From: Rostratula benghalensis
Lineage: Eukaryota; Chordata; Aves; Charadriiformes; Rostratulidae
NCBI GenBank assembly: GCA_013399305.1
Contig: VXAI01000444.1
Coordinates: forward strand, 186,001-250,000
Length of the DNA: 64,000 nucleotides
Direction: 5' to 3'
The notes below the pieces were generated by a model. The model had not been told where the DNA came from. It saw only the letters and a program-made list of their open reading frames with translations, and searched no databases. Shown in pieces: positions 11,777-24,870 of the stretch (position 1 is its first letter; every line of letters begins with the position of its first letter). Made by a program: the position numbers and the translations under genes.

Positions 11777-14257
11777 TACAATTATGATCCATTCCTGTAG
11801 TTTTCAAGCTCACAAGATCCAAAAATACAAATGAATTTTATTCAATACTGTCCTCCTTATGGTAAGGCTGTATCTTAAAGAGTCAATTAAAGACATTTAA
11901 AATAGACACAAGTTAAATTAAAAAACATTAGTCTTATGCTACAAGAATAAGGAGATACACACTGACAAGAGAAATAAGCAGCAGCACCTTGGTTCACACA
12001 ATGCACACAGAGCAATGATATAGCTATCTATAAAAGGATTAACACTATTTTATGAACAACTACTCTAACAAAGTGTGGTTCAGAGATCTTTAGGAAAGTC
12101 AAAGTTTCTACCACAAAGAAAAGCTACTCCATTGACACACTTTTTAAATGAGGCCATCTGCCACAGGCTGGCCCTGGAGGCATCACCACCACCTCAAGTA
12201 CCATAACCACACTGCAAAGAAACTGCTCTACCAGCTGATCTGCTTCTTCCTTTCTTCCTCTACAGCACTGCTTTTAGGCTTCTATTCACTACTGGTAAAG
12301 TAGCCTGCAATGGTATGGGGAAAAAAACATGCTATTGCATGTAAGATCAATTCCTACCACAGTGATACACAACAAAAGAAGGAAATATTCTAGCTCTCAG
12401 GAGCTGAGAAAGGTACTCTAGAAAAGTCACTTGCAGCCTGATAAACCGCAAGTATTCCCAGCACAGATCCCAATCAGTCCAGGAATGACTTGTCTTCTAA
12501 TATGACTAGAGGTTGGGGCAGGGGACCATTTACCTACCACCTCCATAACCTGTAACCGGGAAAGGAGAGGGGGGTAAGGAAATTAAGGAAAAGTTGGGAT
12601 TTTACATTATGATGAAACAGTAATTCAAAAAGATAATTTGGAAATGCAAACAGCAAGTGCAAAGCTGCATTTTCTTTTTTAATCAGTTTGTCCACCCTCA
12701 TCTCAAACATACACTGTTTTCTCTGGAGATTTACATCACTAAAATACCCCTTTCTCGCACTAGCAATAGAATTTCTTGCCTCCAAATGTGGAACAAACAT
12801 ATTTTACTTAACACTTGTAGGAGGAATTGCAGCTGCAAGATGACTCTTGTCCTAGTAAACTTATTTCTCCTTTTCACAAAGAAAAGCAACATACTCCTAG
12901 ACGTACTGGAAGTACATTATCAAAGCTCTCTACAGTGGTCCCCTTCGGTAATGGCTGCAATCCTGAAGAACATTTCAGCTCACCTACATGAGGCTAAGAA
13001 GGACCATACACACCTCATGACTTCAGCAACAGGATCTCATTCAACAGGGCTTCTAATGTCATTTTTTGGTGAACAAGGCCTTGCTGTAGTTTCAGTCAAA
13101 TACTAAAAATACCCTATGAGTATCACCAACTAAAGGGAAACCTGAAAAAACAGCAGAAGCCATTGAACTATATTTACAGAGGCCACAGAGACTGTGAGAA
13201 GACCAAACTCTGCCCACTTGACAGCCAGAGGCAGCCAACATCAACACTTGTCAGAGCACAGACCTCAGCAAGGCCTGTTAAAGGCAGCTGATCAGAAAAT
13301 TCAAAGAAATGGCATGAGCAAAAGTCTCCCCCTCCCCCGCCACCTCTGTCCCCTCCCCTCGAAGATCTTCTCCCGTCCCAAATTATGAAACTGGGGCTGC
13401 TTTGGGTTACCCCTCGCACCCTGCAACTGGATTTAACTGGACCCAGCAATGCCTGTACTCAACATGCCCCCAAAGTGGGCTGGCTTCTTCACTTGCAACT
13501 AACTTCAGGAATGGCTTCCTCGAGCAGCACCATACTTAGAATATAACACGAGATGAATTCCACCCTGAAACATACAGCCTTAGAGCAAGACAGACCATGT
13601 GAGATGACCTCCACTGGGAGCCACCACATCACACCTCACGAAGAAAGCCAACAGCACTGAGGCCCATCCATGTTTCACCAACACAACCACATGGAGAACC
13701 TCACTTCTCAGAATCACTGAATGCAGGGGCTTGCCTCTGCTCTTAGATTTTATGTTTCAGCTTCTGTCCTCTCCTGCAAGGTCTTCACAAAAACCTTGAA
13801 CTACATCAAAAGAGATTGTTAAGAAAAAACCCCAGATTATTCAGACTCAGTCACATCTATGAATTGGAAATGTGAACACTTCCCCAGAACACAGCTTCTA
13901 AAATTTTCTTCAGCAGAAGATGAATTTGTACTAACTTGGTAACTAAACCTAGACACGAGCAGGCTTTTCATTTCAGTAACTGGGAATCCAATGTTCTCAA
14001 GTGCTCCAGACCACAGTTAAAACACAGTAGTTACAAGGCCTACCCCAAAGCTGTATGGCTTCTCTCCAGAACTTCTTATCCTCCTACAAGGATTAGACCT
14101 GTTTCAGGAACAAATACTCCAGGATTTAGGCAAATGACTACTTCCAACAGAAAATATATCTAAGTCTACATCACTGAAACTACAATTTTCTGTTGTTTTA
14201 AAAGTTAAAAGTCACCATGAGTTAATGTAGCTTTTAAAGACTATTAACTATTCAGAC

Positions 14258-15476
14258 ACTTACTAATGTGGTGGCCTTCTATGATGCAGGGACTATGTCA
14301 CTAGATAGGAGACAACGTATGGATGTGATCTGTCTGGACCTCTGTAAGGCCTTTGACACAGTCCCCCACAACATCATGCTTACCAAATTGGAGGGATATG
14401 GACTTGATGGGTGGGCTGTTCATTGAATAAAGAACTGGCTGGATGGTCCCATCCAGAGGGTGGTTCTCAATGGCTTGAGGTCCAGATGGAGAGCAGTGAC
14501 AAGTGGTGTCCCTCAGGGGTCCCTGCTGTGACCAGTACTGTTTAACGTTTTTATCAATGACATGGACAGAGGGATTGAAAGAAACATCAGCAAGTCTGCA
14601 GATGACACCAAGCTGTGTGGCGGTGTTGATACACCTGAGGGACGGGATGTCATCCAGAGGGACCTGGACAGGCTGGAGAGGTGGGCTCAAGTAAACCACA
14701 TGAAGTTCAACGGGAGCAAGTGCAAGGTTCTGCACCTGGGCTGGAACAATCCTTGGTATCCATCCAGACCAGGCAACAAGGTATTAGAAAGCAGCCCTGA
14801 GGAAAGGGACTTGGGGGTGCTGATGGACAAGAAGCCGGACGTGAGCAGACAGCGTGCACTTTCAGCCAAAAAGGCCAATCCCATCCTGGGCTGCATCAAA
14901 AGAAGTGTTGCCAGCAGGTCCAGAGAGGTCATTCTGCCACTGTGCTCTGGTGAGACCTCACCTGCAGTCCTGTGTGCAGGGCTGGAGCCCTCAAGATAGG
15001 AAGGACATGGACCTGATGGAGCGGGTCCAAAAGAGGGCCACGAAGACGATCAGAGGGATGGAGCACCTCTGCTATGAGGACAGGTTGAGGGAACTGGGGT
15101 TGTTCAGCCTGGAGAAGAGGAGGCTCCGGGGAGACCTAAGAGCAGCTTCCAGTACCTGAAGGGGGCTACAGGAGAGCTGGGGAGGGTCTGTTTCCAAAGG
15201 CCTACAGTGACAGTATGAGGGGCAATGGCTTCAAGCTGGAGAAGAGCAGATTTAGATTGGGTATTAAGAATAAATTCTTTACTCGGAGGGTGATGGAGCA
15301 CTGGAACTGGTTGCCCAGGGAGGTGGTTGAGGCCCCTTCCCTGGAGATCTTCAAGGTGAGGCACGACGAGGCCCTGGGCAGCCTGGTCTGGTTGGGGGTG
15401 TCCCTGCTGACTACAGGGGTGTCAGACTGGATGACCTTTGAAGGTCCCTTCTAGCCCAGATGATTCTACGATTCTG
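14258..15476 (+). mobile_element. CR1 LINE, 5'-truncated, with degenerate reverse transcriptase
   Basis: About 1.2 kb of the C-terminal half of CR1 ORF2, antisense to PHF20. Recognisable blocks in order are NVVAFYDA, KAFDTVPHNI (RT), VTSGVPQGS, the catalytic-site block [54 protein letters not shown] and HWNWLPREVVEAPSLE. It ends in the CR1 3' tail with TGATTCTACGATTCTG. It is dead: in-frame stops interrupt it near 14.43 and 14.53 kb, the frame shifts near 14.95 kb and again before 15.2 kb, and the residue before ADD is Ser rather than the usual aromatic. Confidence 0.95.
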
Positions 15477-15858
15477 GGTACCAATCAGGAATGCACATTT
15501 GTATCAGGGCAATGCAGAGGAGAATACACTTATGTTGACCCCTTCAGGGATTGTGGGCTTTGTCCTCTAGAACAAGCTTTCTGCTCTGTCAACGTTGTGG
15601 TCCCTGTACACCCCACAGCTGTAGTCATTCTTCACCCTTCAGTTTTAAACTGAGCCCCAAACCTGGCACATCAGTAACTTCCAACAGAAGAGGGCTCCTC
15701 TGGAAAGTGTAGATATCTTTCATACTATCATAGACAGAAAAACAAAGCAGCTGTGGCAAACTTTCTCTTGCACTAAAATCAACATCTATTGTTTTCTCTC
15801 TGGAAACTGCAGAATCACTGCCGCCTTTTTCAAACCCTTACCCACCTTTGCAAACATG

Positions 15859-15896
15859 GGTTTCCAAATCACTGGTTTAAGCCAGTGATTTAAACC
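15859..15896. repeat. Short inverted repeat (hairpin) in PHF20 intron 1
   Basis: AAATCACTGG pairs perfectly with CCAGTGATTT across a TTTAAG loop, and the stem extends to GGTTT/AAACC around a 2-nt bulge. It lies about 380 bp beyond the end of the large CR1 copy. No function is recognised. Confidence 0.6.
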
Positions 15897-17364
15897 AACC
15901 CCCCTACCTTTAAATCAGAACCAAGTCAAACCCTATTTTGCATATAAGGTTTTTATTGCTCTACAACAGTTAGTTTTGTCCTTTTACTTATACCGTCTGC
16001 ATGTGTGATAGCAAGCCTCACATCTTCATCAGTGGTAAAACAATGAAAACCTCACCCAGTTCACCCCCTACAATATGCACGCCCCCATCAGGAATGGTCA
16101 ATCCAGAGAGGTCCATGGTCCCCACCACAATCAGAAGACCGTGCAAGTGGATGACCACAGCTCTGCTGAAACCACACACCTGCAGATGAGAGAAAGTAAT
16201 GGCTGTATCAGACTGCAAAACAGTATTTACAGGCACCATTTAGATTACACAATCCTAACGGCATCTTAAGAAGACTCAGTACGAGTCTCACAAATATTTA
16301 AGCATCAATTTTAAGAATTCTTTTGGTGCTGGAAGCTGATTACAACAGACTTCTACTGCCTGCAGACAAAAAAATTCTGCCTACCAGGTTTTGTCTATAG
16401 CAGTATTGCTACCATGAAGTATGTCTCACTGTATTTTACCCTACACATAAAAACAGAAATACATCTCCACCCAGGAACAGTTTCTGTACTAGCTCTTCGT
16501 CTAAGGACCCCTATGCTCCTGCCTCATGTTTTGTTTATGCGTATCATTTCACAGCAAGAGGAGTACTTTTTAAGACACAACTGTCACTTCCAGGTAACAT
16601 CCTTAGCACTGGTATTTCAAATTACAATGCCTCAGATCTTCAAGTCAAGTCTTTTTTTTTTTAGTCACAACAGGAGCAGAAACAGGAAAGAGTCAACCTG
16701 GACACAAAGATCATGAGACACTGCAACAAATTCCAAGGAACACTGCTTCATCTCCCTCCTTCCACCCAAAAGACACATTTCAAACACGGCACTGGGCTAC
16801 GCAGAGCTCCGATTTGTACCATGCAGGACCCTTGACTAGATCTTAACCAGCACTCACTGCTTACTTTAAATTTTTCCTAGACTCAGTGAACAACTACACC
16901 GGCAAACTCATTGACTGAGGAACTCAATACCAAAATCAGATCCTGAACTGATACGATTTCTGTAACAAGAATACTCTATGGCTAATTTCTCAACAATTAA
17001 ACATTCCTTCAAAGCATTAGACATGGTATTTTATTTCATACACCTATTTTCCCTCTAATTTATACAAGTAAACTAACACCAATAAAAACCTATGTTCGCC
17101 CTCCTCTTCAAGCAGAAGCCAACACTTAGTAAAAGTTTTTGGTGACAACAGCAAGGTGCCTGCAAACATAAGTTACCCTGCCCAGATCAATATCCTCACA
17201 CTCTCCCTAAGATTACAGGACATTAAGAATGTGATTTTCATCCTCTCAAGAACACCCTGTGTAACTGTGCTGTCACATTGAATCGGTGGTGAGACAAGGA
17301 CAGACCAACATGGAAGGAGAAATCATGAACACTGGCAATTCAACAGAACAGAAAAATTATTTTT

Positions 17365-17402
17365 CTATAATAAAACCTATTTGCTATAATAAAACCTATT
17401 TG
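17365..17402. repeat. 19-bp perfect tandem duplication
   Basis: CTATAATAAAACCTATTTG occurs twice back to back, probably from replication slippage. Intronic. Confidence 0.85.
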
Positions 17403-18928
17403 AATTACCAAGTGCAATTAAAGAAATAAATACTAATTAATGAAAAGAATTCTTTTCAATTACTTGATCACCTCTCGTTTAGCTGTTCTGGTTTCCTCTC
17501 TTTTTTCCTACACTGAAAGTAAGAGACAATCTTAGAACACTGAACAAGCAAAAAGATTTGGGAAAAAGGTTTAAGTCACATGAAATTACGTAGGTTTTCC
17601 TAAATAAAATAACATTCAAAAAATCTATTGCCATTTTTTTCCTCCAGCTGAAAACATGCAATTTTTGTTTTAATAATATGATGATTTAATTTAGAAGAAT
17701 ACTATCCACAGTGTCTCTGCAAGAATTAAGACAAACATGAATTGTAAAGCAAAATTTCAAAAGCTTGAAGAAAAGCTACAGTTATCAAAACCAAGGATTC
17801 ATGCTTATACTCACCAAGAAGAAACTTGTGGTTTATATGGCTGTAAACATTCCAAACACTGTTGTAAAACTACAAGGAAGGAAAAACATAAGTCATGAGA
17901 ATTCTGAGACTAGAAGTAGTTTAGTGGCCAAACCCACCCATTTTATCTACAGCCAATGATAACCAAATCGCACAATAACACCTCCAGAACATCAATTTCA
18001 TCTGAAAGTATTTTACAGAGAGGGTCAGCAGGCTTCTGTGATCCAAATTAGAGAGAGACTTAGAGATCCTTGCAGACACATAGACACTCCCTTCTGCATA
18101 TCCACATCAAGTCTCTTCATCATTTATTTACCTTTTTTCCAGACATAAGCCGCCAGTAACTTTACCATTACTTTGACTTTGGTGCACCAGGGATTTCAGA
18201 ATAAACCCATTCTTTAAGCAAGTGGACAGTGTGGCTACCAAACCTTGCACACACACCAGTAACTCAAAATTCCAGGTACTCTCTGCAGACACGTTATATC
18301 CCCATATAGGCCAAGCTTCACTTAAGGAAAATTATACCCTACCATCAGCTTTGTCTTGTACATGGAGAATGAATGATTCTAGATGAAATGGCAATCATCA
18401 GTTCATCGTATCTTCCAACGGATTGCTAAATATGAAACAGAGAGTTCTTACTGTTTGGTGTCCCTGCCCTCCTTCACCTCATTTACTTGTTTTGGTAGTT
18501 TGTTTTCCATTTCTGTTATCCGAAGCTGCAGAAATGCCTAAACTATTCTCCCCACTTTTCTGTAGAACCACTATTAAGACTAAACTAGTAAGACTTTTAA
18601 GCAAGTGTATGCAAAACATTCAAAGACATTTAAATGCCACTAATCTGCCCCAAGTCTAACACCTTCTTTTCCTCCCAGGAGTTTAATGAGAACTAGTACT
18701 CAGAAACCCCCCCAAACGTCATCAGTTATACTTCTATTGCCCAGTCTAATTCTGAGTAGGTAGAAAAAGAGAAAGCTTCAATTGTGAAATACCAAGTATA
18801 ATAAGCAGCCCATAAACAAAACTATCAAATCAGAGTCAGTCAAAATGTCCGAGTGTTCTACATTTGGAAGCACATGAAAATTCTTCTGCAAAGCAATTAC
18901 AGCAGACCAGGAATCACAGAACTGAAGT

Positions 18929-19342
18929 CATAGAATGATAGAACAGTTTGGGTTGGAAGGGACCTAAAAGACCACCCAGTCCCACCCCCTGCCCTGGGCA
19001 GGGACACCTCCCACCAGCCCAGGTTGCTCCAAGCCCCCTCCCAACCTGGCCTTGAACCCCTCCAGGGATGGGGCAGCCACAGCTTCTCTGGGCAACCTGG
19101 GCCAGCCTCTCACCACCCTCACAGCAAGGACTTTCTTCCCCAGATCTCAGCTCAGTCCCTCCTCTCTCAGTTTGAGCCCACTGCCTTTCATCCTGTCGCC
19201 ACACTCCATGATCAAGAGTTCCTCCCCAGCTCTCCTGTAGCCCCCTTTAGGGACTGGAAGCTGCTCTAAGGTCTCCCCGCAGCCTTCTCTTCTCCAGGCT
19301 GAAAAACCCCAACTCTCTCAGCCTGTCTTCATAGCAGAGGTG
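18929..19342 (-). mobile_element. CR1 LINE 3' fragment (about 410 bp)
   Basis: Reverse-complement CR1. It begins with the tail (TCATAGAATGATAGAACAG, GGTTGGAAGGGACC) and runs through CAGGGACACCTCCCACCAG, GGTTGCTCCAAGCCCC, CCTTGAACCCCTCCAGGGAT, GGGCAACCTGGGCCAGCCTC and CTTCTCTTCTCCAGGCTGAA. It is 5' truncated and lies in PHF20 intron 1 in the sense orientation. Confidence 0.9.
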
Positions 19343-19447
19343 AAGTCTCTGATGTAACATACAACTCCTGCGTGTACTGGTGGACTTCTGCAGCAATACC
19401 ATGGAGGTTAACAAACTTTAAACAGTCATCTTTTAGTACAGGTTATT

Positions 19448-19479
19448 AAAAAAAAAAAACAAAACAAAAAAACCCCCCC
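19448..19479. repeat. A-rich low-complexity tract
   Basis: A run of A with interspersed C, followed by a C-run, about 100 bp past the CR1 copy at 18929-19342. No other feature. Confidence 0.7.
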
Positions 19480-22072
19480 AACCCTGTGTGAGACACAAGG
19501 TTTCAATAAGCTCAAACTACGCTCTTACATATCTTATACTCAAGATATTCTCTTACTTAACAAGTGTGGCTTTTCAAGCTGTATCATGGTAAGACTGATG
19601 CCTTCTGAATATTCAAAAATATCTTTTGGCTGTTCAGAGAGACAGGAAAAAAAACCCTTTTTTGCATTTAGAAATAATTCTAGCTGTCACAAAAACAAAG
19701 CAACCTAACAAACCAGGGAGAAAATTCACATGAAATACTGCTTTCATTGAAAAAGCTTCTAGGAACTCAAGTTTTTCAACATCTCTATGGTTTTAAATCT
19801 TCTTAGTTAAGAATTAACAAGTTTAGTGTGAAGGATATTTTAAGGTGCAAAGCAGTAAATCAGAGCACAAGAATTCTCTCAAGGAAATCAAGTTCAAGTG
19901 TTTAACAACTAAAAGACCCACAAACAGCTCAAGCAAACTGCATTGTTTCTTATGGAGGCATAGGCTGCAAATCAGGAGTTCATCTGCATCAACCCACACA
20001 CAGCCAAGGTGACCAATTGCAGGCCTATCCTGTCAACCAAAGCATCCTCAGCCAGATAAAATACAGTCATCCCATGGCAGAGGGATCTGCGTTTTGGTCA
20101 TACAAGAGATAAATTAAAAGAGTTTCTCCAGAACAATTTCTTCATCCACAAACCCAGTTCTTGTCAATACATGCACATCTTCTCTGGACAGCAACAGGAG
20201 TGGCAGAACAAGCTGCTGCCATTTCACTCATTCTGAGAAGCCTAATTCAGCCTGCATACTGGGCACCCCAATGCAGCTTCTTCTGCTCTTCTGCCTGAAG
20301 CTGTATAATAGCCAAATGCACCAAGTGTAACTGTCCTCAAGACACCTCTGCTTAATGGCTTACCTATATGGTCACTGTGTCTTTGTCAAATAAAAATGAA
20401 ATCATGAAAAGGAAAAAAAAAGTGGACCGATTCTTACCACTGTTCTAAACTTCTTCAGAAGCAAAACCAACAAAACCTCTCAGAACTCATTGGACAAACT
20501 TACTTATAGTGTGACTATGTTTAAATATTTAGTTCAGGGTGGTGATGCAAAAGCCTAAGGCTGAACCTATTGAGTAACCCTGGACAAGATGCCAACTCTC
20601 AGAGAGTGCTCTTACATGACACAACAAAAGGAAGCACACATGGGCTCAAAAACTCACATGACAATTGCATCATTTTACAAAGACAACAGCTTTCTTCTTC
20701 ATCAGGCAGGCTCTAAGAACATGACTTCCATTTGCCTATGCATTGTCTGCTGGGCTGTAACACCTGGATTACTGAGCCTAATGCCATTTTGCACTCAATG
20801 CCAATGTTTTGAAGTCAATACAAACATTTAAGAATTACCACCTGCATCCCTTCTGAAAGCAATACCAAGGTATTCTGGAGAAGTGCACATTTGAGGTAGA
20901 ATTTCACCAATTCATTCCTCAGCTTTGACCAGATGTCCCGCCCCAGCTTGAAGGTTGCTCTGGGTGTTCCAGCAGCACACCATACACTTACACCAGATTG
21001 CTGGACTTACATTTTTTCTTACCAGTGAGCATCAACATGTACTTTAGCCATGAGAGGAAGATATTACGACCAGAAATGGAAGCAGTCAGTAGGAAAGCAC
21101 AAAAACGATCTGGTAACAGTACCTGCAGCAATAACTGGACTTTGACTTCTGACTCTTCTAAAAGGTCTATGTGTAAAAATATCTATTAAAAATGTTGAGA
21201 AGCATTTTTCACATGTAATTTATAGCACCTGCAATACAGAAAATCCCACAGGGCACTGTTTCCCAGCAGTCAGTATGCAGTGTTCTGACACTTACACATG
21301 GCATTCTCAGTCTCATTATTCAACTGCTTCCTGACTGGACAGGACCAAATCTACCCTACTTGCTGACACAGCAGTCAAATAAAGGGAAATCTTGAAAGTT
21401 AGACTGCCATCAGCTTTGAAGATAAATTATGTCTTTATTTAAGATAATGCATTAAGCAGACCAATAATCTGTGTATGTGTTGTACTATAAGAAGCATGCA
21501 ACTCCTTCATTTTATTACAAAAAATGAAAGAAAGGGGTGCACTTCAAAGCTGCTTGTAGCCTTGTTCCGCAGCTCAGAGAAGAAAGGAGACATTGGAAAA
21601 ATAAGAACAAATAGGAACTGCCATTACAGTGAAGAAGCAATTAGAGTCTTGCAACCTCTGCTACGCCTTTAAGCTCAACTAAAAACCGTAACTCAAACCC
21701 TACCAACGGTACCATCTTTGTGCCACTGATGAACAAGTCTGGGCTAAGGATGCTCATTCTACATCTAGACCACGGGAGGTGTTCAAGATAATTTCCTGAC
21801 TCAAGTACTCTGTGGAACAAGAGGATATTCTCCATTCCCTTGGGAAAGGAGTATAAGTATCAGAAAAACAAGTCTGTTTTGAAACTTACTTTAACATCAG
21901 CAGTAAAATCAGGAAAGCTCTTCAATGCCCCATACTGAACACCCACACACACACAATGCATTAGTGCTTCCCCTCTTTCTTTTAATACAAGGTACCTAGC
22001 TAAAGACACAAATGGAGACATTTATATCTCTTTTTAACCCATTTCATAAACCTACCTGAAATGGAGCTCTTA

Positions 22073-22158
22073 AAAAAGGAAAAAAAAAAAAAAGGCAGAC
22101 TGCAGCTAGCTATACTGAAACAGGGTGGGCTGAAAGTTCTTAAGACAAAAAAAAAAAA
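22073..22158. repeat. Pair of poly-A tracts
   Basis: Two A-runs (about 22081-22094 and 22146-22158) separated by 50 bp in PHF20 intron 1. They may be tails of unrecognised retroelements or simple slippage. Confidence 0.6.
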
Positions 22159-24413
22159 AATCACACAAAGTCATGTGAAGGAACTAACAAGCCTCAAAAA
22201 GGAGGACTTAAATTCCAACATGCATTATTTTCTGCCACACACAAGAGCAGTCAGTCAGCATGGACACATTATACACTCACACAATCACTTAAGTCAGTAA
22301 GTGGCACTTGCATCCACAAAAAAACCCAAAACCCTGAAGAGCCATCAGTTCCATGAAACACACAGGCCATGCAGGTATTGTTATTCTGGCAGCAAAGACA
22401 AACCACAAGCTCCAAACTGCTACTTCTTACCTGAAAAAAGGCTTTTCCTACAAGAAGCACAAGAAGTCAAAATAAACCTGTAGGCAAACAAGGAACAGAA
22501 GTATGAAGATGATAAGGGGTAAGTTGAAACAAAACCAACAACAACAACAAAAAAGTAGACTTGTCCAACTGTTGAGTGAGCTATTACAACCACTGCACAA
22601 GACTTCTCAAAGTGATGCACCATTAAGTCTAACACATATGCAACTTCTTTCATTTTAAAAAAGTCCACTGCATCCACACAATTAGGCAGCCATGAGGAAT
22701 GCAGTTTAAATCACGACAACAAACACTTGTAGGGCTGCACACTAAGTCCTCCCTCTGGCCCACGCACGTTCTTTACCCCAGCTCACAGCACTTGCACAAG
22801 TGCCTACATCTGTGCAGAACAGTGCCAGATCGGCAGAAACCAGGAGACAAGTACCAACACATCCTTCCTATAGCAACAGCATCAGCTCCTGTTGAGGTCT
22901 GACAAATTACAGCTACAGAAAATGCCTAGCTTCTAGAGATGCAACTGTAAATAAAATATGCAGTTACAAGGAATTTATCATCCCCTACAATTAAATTAGG
23001 GATTGCATCCTCCATTCCTGATAAAGGGGGAGAATTTAGGTCAGTATCATTATTTAGGTTACCTAGGAACTACAAGAGCAAAAGAAAGTGCCTCAGAGAG
23101 CTTATTCAATTAAAGGTAATAATTAATTACATGCTTCTTACATTTCAGGCAAGGCTGCACTATTATGAACAATTACTACTATTCTAGCCTCCTTCCCAAC
23201 TTGACCTTAATTAATTACTCTGGATTACAGGCAAGCAGATTTTACTCTCAGGCTGCTCAAGTAAACTTTTATTTCTATTCAGGAGACAACAACACAAATA
23301 TCTACAAGAAAATGAACTGAACTCTTCCACAAACTGACTTAGGTCAAATGAGGAGTATTAATTTAATTCACCTTCAATTCCAGAACTATTGAAGAAGTCA
23401 GACAAAAATTACAGAGACAATTATGAGTGATCTTCATTCCAAGTCTCCTCATTTGGGGTTTTCATGGAAACTGTGAAAGGATGCTTGCTCATTACAGAAA
23501 ATTAAAGGAACTTGGGTCAAAAGCATTGCTGTTACAAGCTTCTGTATAGACACCTACAAAAGTTAGAAGTCATTAGCCTTGTTTTTAACATTTGGGTTTA
23601 GTCGCCTCCTGCATACAATACCGATTCTGTGCACAGAAAGAAGACATTTACTTTATCCAGCTCGGACTCATCAAATATCAGCCAAATATCCCTCCTGATC
23701 TATTTTCAAGCATTTAGGCTAGAAACATTAGCCTGGGATCACAGAAACATCTTCATGATCCCAGAAAGAGTCTCAATAAGTAACAGAAATATAACTTTCT
23801 CAAAATGGTACTGAGAACCCGCTTCAATGGGTCATACACTGCCCCGGGTAGTGTGCATGTCCCTACCAACCCAACAAGTACAATAATTCATGTTGGTGGC
23901 AACAAGCCATACCCGAACCTAGGAAAAAGAATACAGTGTCTGCCAACACTGTGCTTTAAACAGGCGTGACACGGAGCAGCCTTCAGGCCAGTGCAGGATC
24001 CACAGTTATTCCTGTTCTTTAAAGACATTCTGAAGGGACAAGACAGAGTGGGGCGGAGATGCGTTCCAGACCTCACAGGACACGGGACAGCCAGAAACCT
24101 CCAGCAGAGCTGCCAGCAGGTACCTGCCCCATCCCGCGGGGCAGAGAGCAGAGGAGCCGCCGCTGCCCCGCCAGGCGCCCCCGGGACGAGACCCGCGCCC
24201 GCAGGGCCCAGGTGCCGCCGCCCCATCGCTCCCCGCCGCTCCAGGCCCGCTGGCCGCCGCTCCCGGCCTGCGCCACCCCCGCATCGCCGCCCGCCCAGCC
24301 CCGGCCACCACAGCACCCGCTCTCCGGCCTCGGCCCGGGCCCCGCCGCAAGGTCACCCGGCCGCCCCCGCCGGCTGAGCCCTCGGCGCCTGCGCTCGGCC
24401 CGCACATACTCAC

Positions 24414-24480
24414 CTGCCCGCGCCGGCCGCGCAGCTCCGCGGGCCGCCGAGTGCGGGCGGAGGCGCGGCGGGAGGCAGGA
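24414..24480 (-). other. PHF20: PHF20 non-coding exon 1 (candidate; 5' end not defined)
   Basis: A near-consensus donor on the minus strand, GGGCAG|GTGAGTATG, ends the candidate exon at 24414 inside the CpG island. It would splice to the acceptor before 10965. The upstream limit given is arbitrary because the start site is unknown. Confidence 0.55.
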
Positions 24481-24712
24481 GGGAGGGAGGGAGCGAGCGG
24501 AGAGAGGGGGCTGGCACGGCCCCCCGCCGGCCACAGCGCACCAGGCCGCGGCCAGGCAGGATCGCACCCGCTCGGCGCCCTGGGCCCGCGATGCGGACCC
24601 GGCCCTTTGTGCGGGGGACGTGTGCCAGCCGCGCCGCGCCCGGCCTCCCTCCCCTCGCCTCAGGCCCGCAGGACAGAACGGAAGCCCAGCCCGAGTTCCG
24701 CCGCGCTCTTAC

Positions 24713-24800
24713 CGAGGGATCTGCACGGGAAAAGGGTGAGACCGGAGCCGGCCGACCCCAGACCCCGCTCCGCCCGGAGCCCAGCGCCACCGACCGCCCC
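24713..24800 (-). other. PHF20: Alternative PHF20 non-coding first exon (candidate)
   Basis: A second minus-strand donor, CCCTCG|GTAAGAG, would end an exon at 24713. It lies about 100 bp downstream of a YY1-type element and GC boxes. It could be a first exon used instead of, or spliced ahead of, the one ending at 24414. The 5' limit is arbitrary. Confidence 0.35.
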
Positions 24801-24807
24801 GCGCCAC

Positions 24808-24819
24808 AAAATGGCCGCC
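24808..24819 (-). promoter_or_regulatory. YY1-type element
   Basis: AAAATGGCCGCC (minus strand GGCGGCCATTTT) is close to the YY1 consensus found near start sites of many CpG-island promoters. It hints at a start site close by. It is a motif match only. Confidence 0.5.
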
Positions 24820-24841
24820 TCGCTGCGGCGCCACCAGGGAC

Positions 24842-24870
24842 GGGGCGGGGCTTGGTGGAAGGGGCGGGGC
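24842..24870. promoter_or_regulatory. Two GC boxes (Sp1/KLF type)
   Basis: GGGGCGGGGC occurs at about 24842-24851 and again at 24861-24870, immediately upstream of the YY1-type element with respect to PHF20 transcription. They are typical Sp1/KLF sites of a TATA-less promoter. Confidence 0.6.

Larger units (their letters stand above)
10966..24413 (-). other. PHF20 intron 1 (5' UTR intron)
   Basis: A 13.4 kb AT-rich intron between the CpG-island exon and the ATG exon. It holds three CR1 copies (11721-11776, 14258-15476, 18929-19342), two strong inverted repeats (11434-11505, 15859-15896), a 19-bp tandem duplication (17365-17402) and several A-runs. I found no other exon, though further non-coding PHF20 exons cannot be excluded by eye. 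Confidence 0.65.

Noticed and set aside
14503..15454. CR1 reverse transcriptase frames as functional genes
   Set aside because: In-frame stops, frame shifts and 5' truncation show a dead retroelement.
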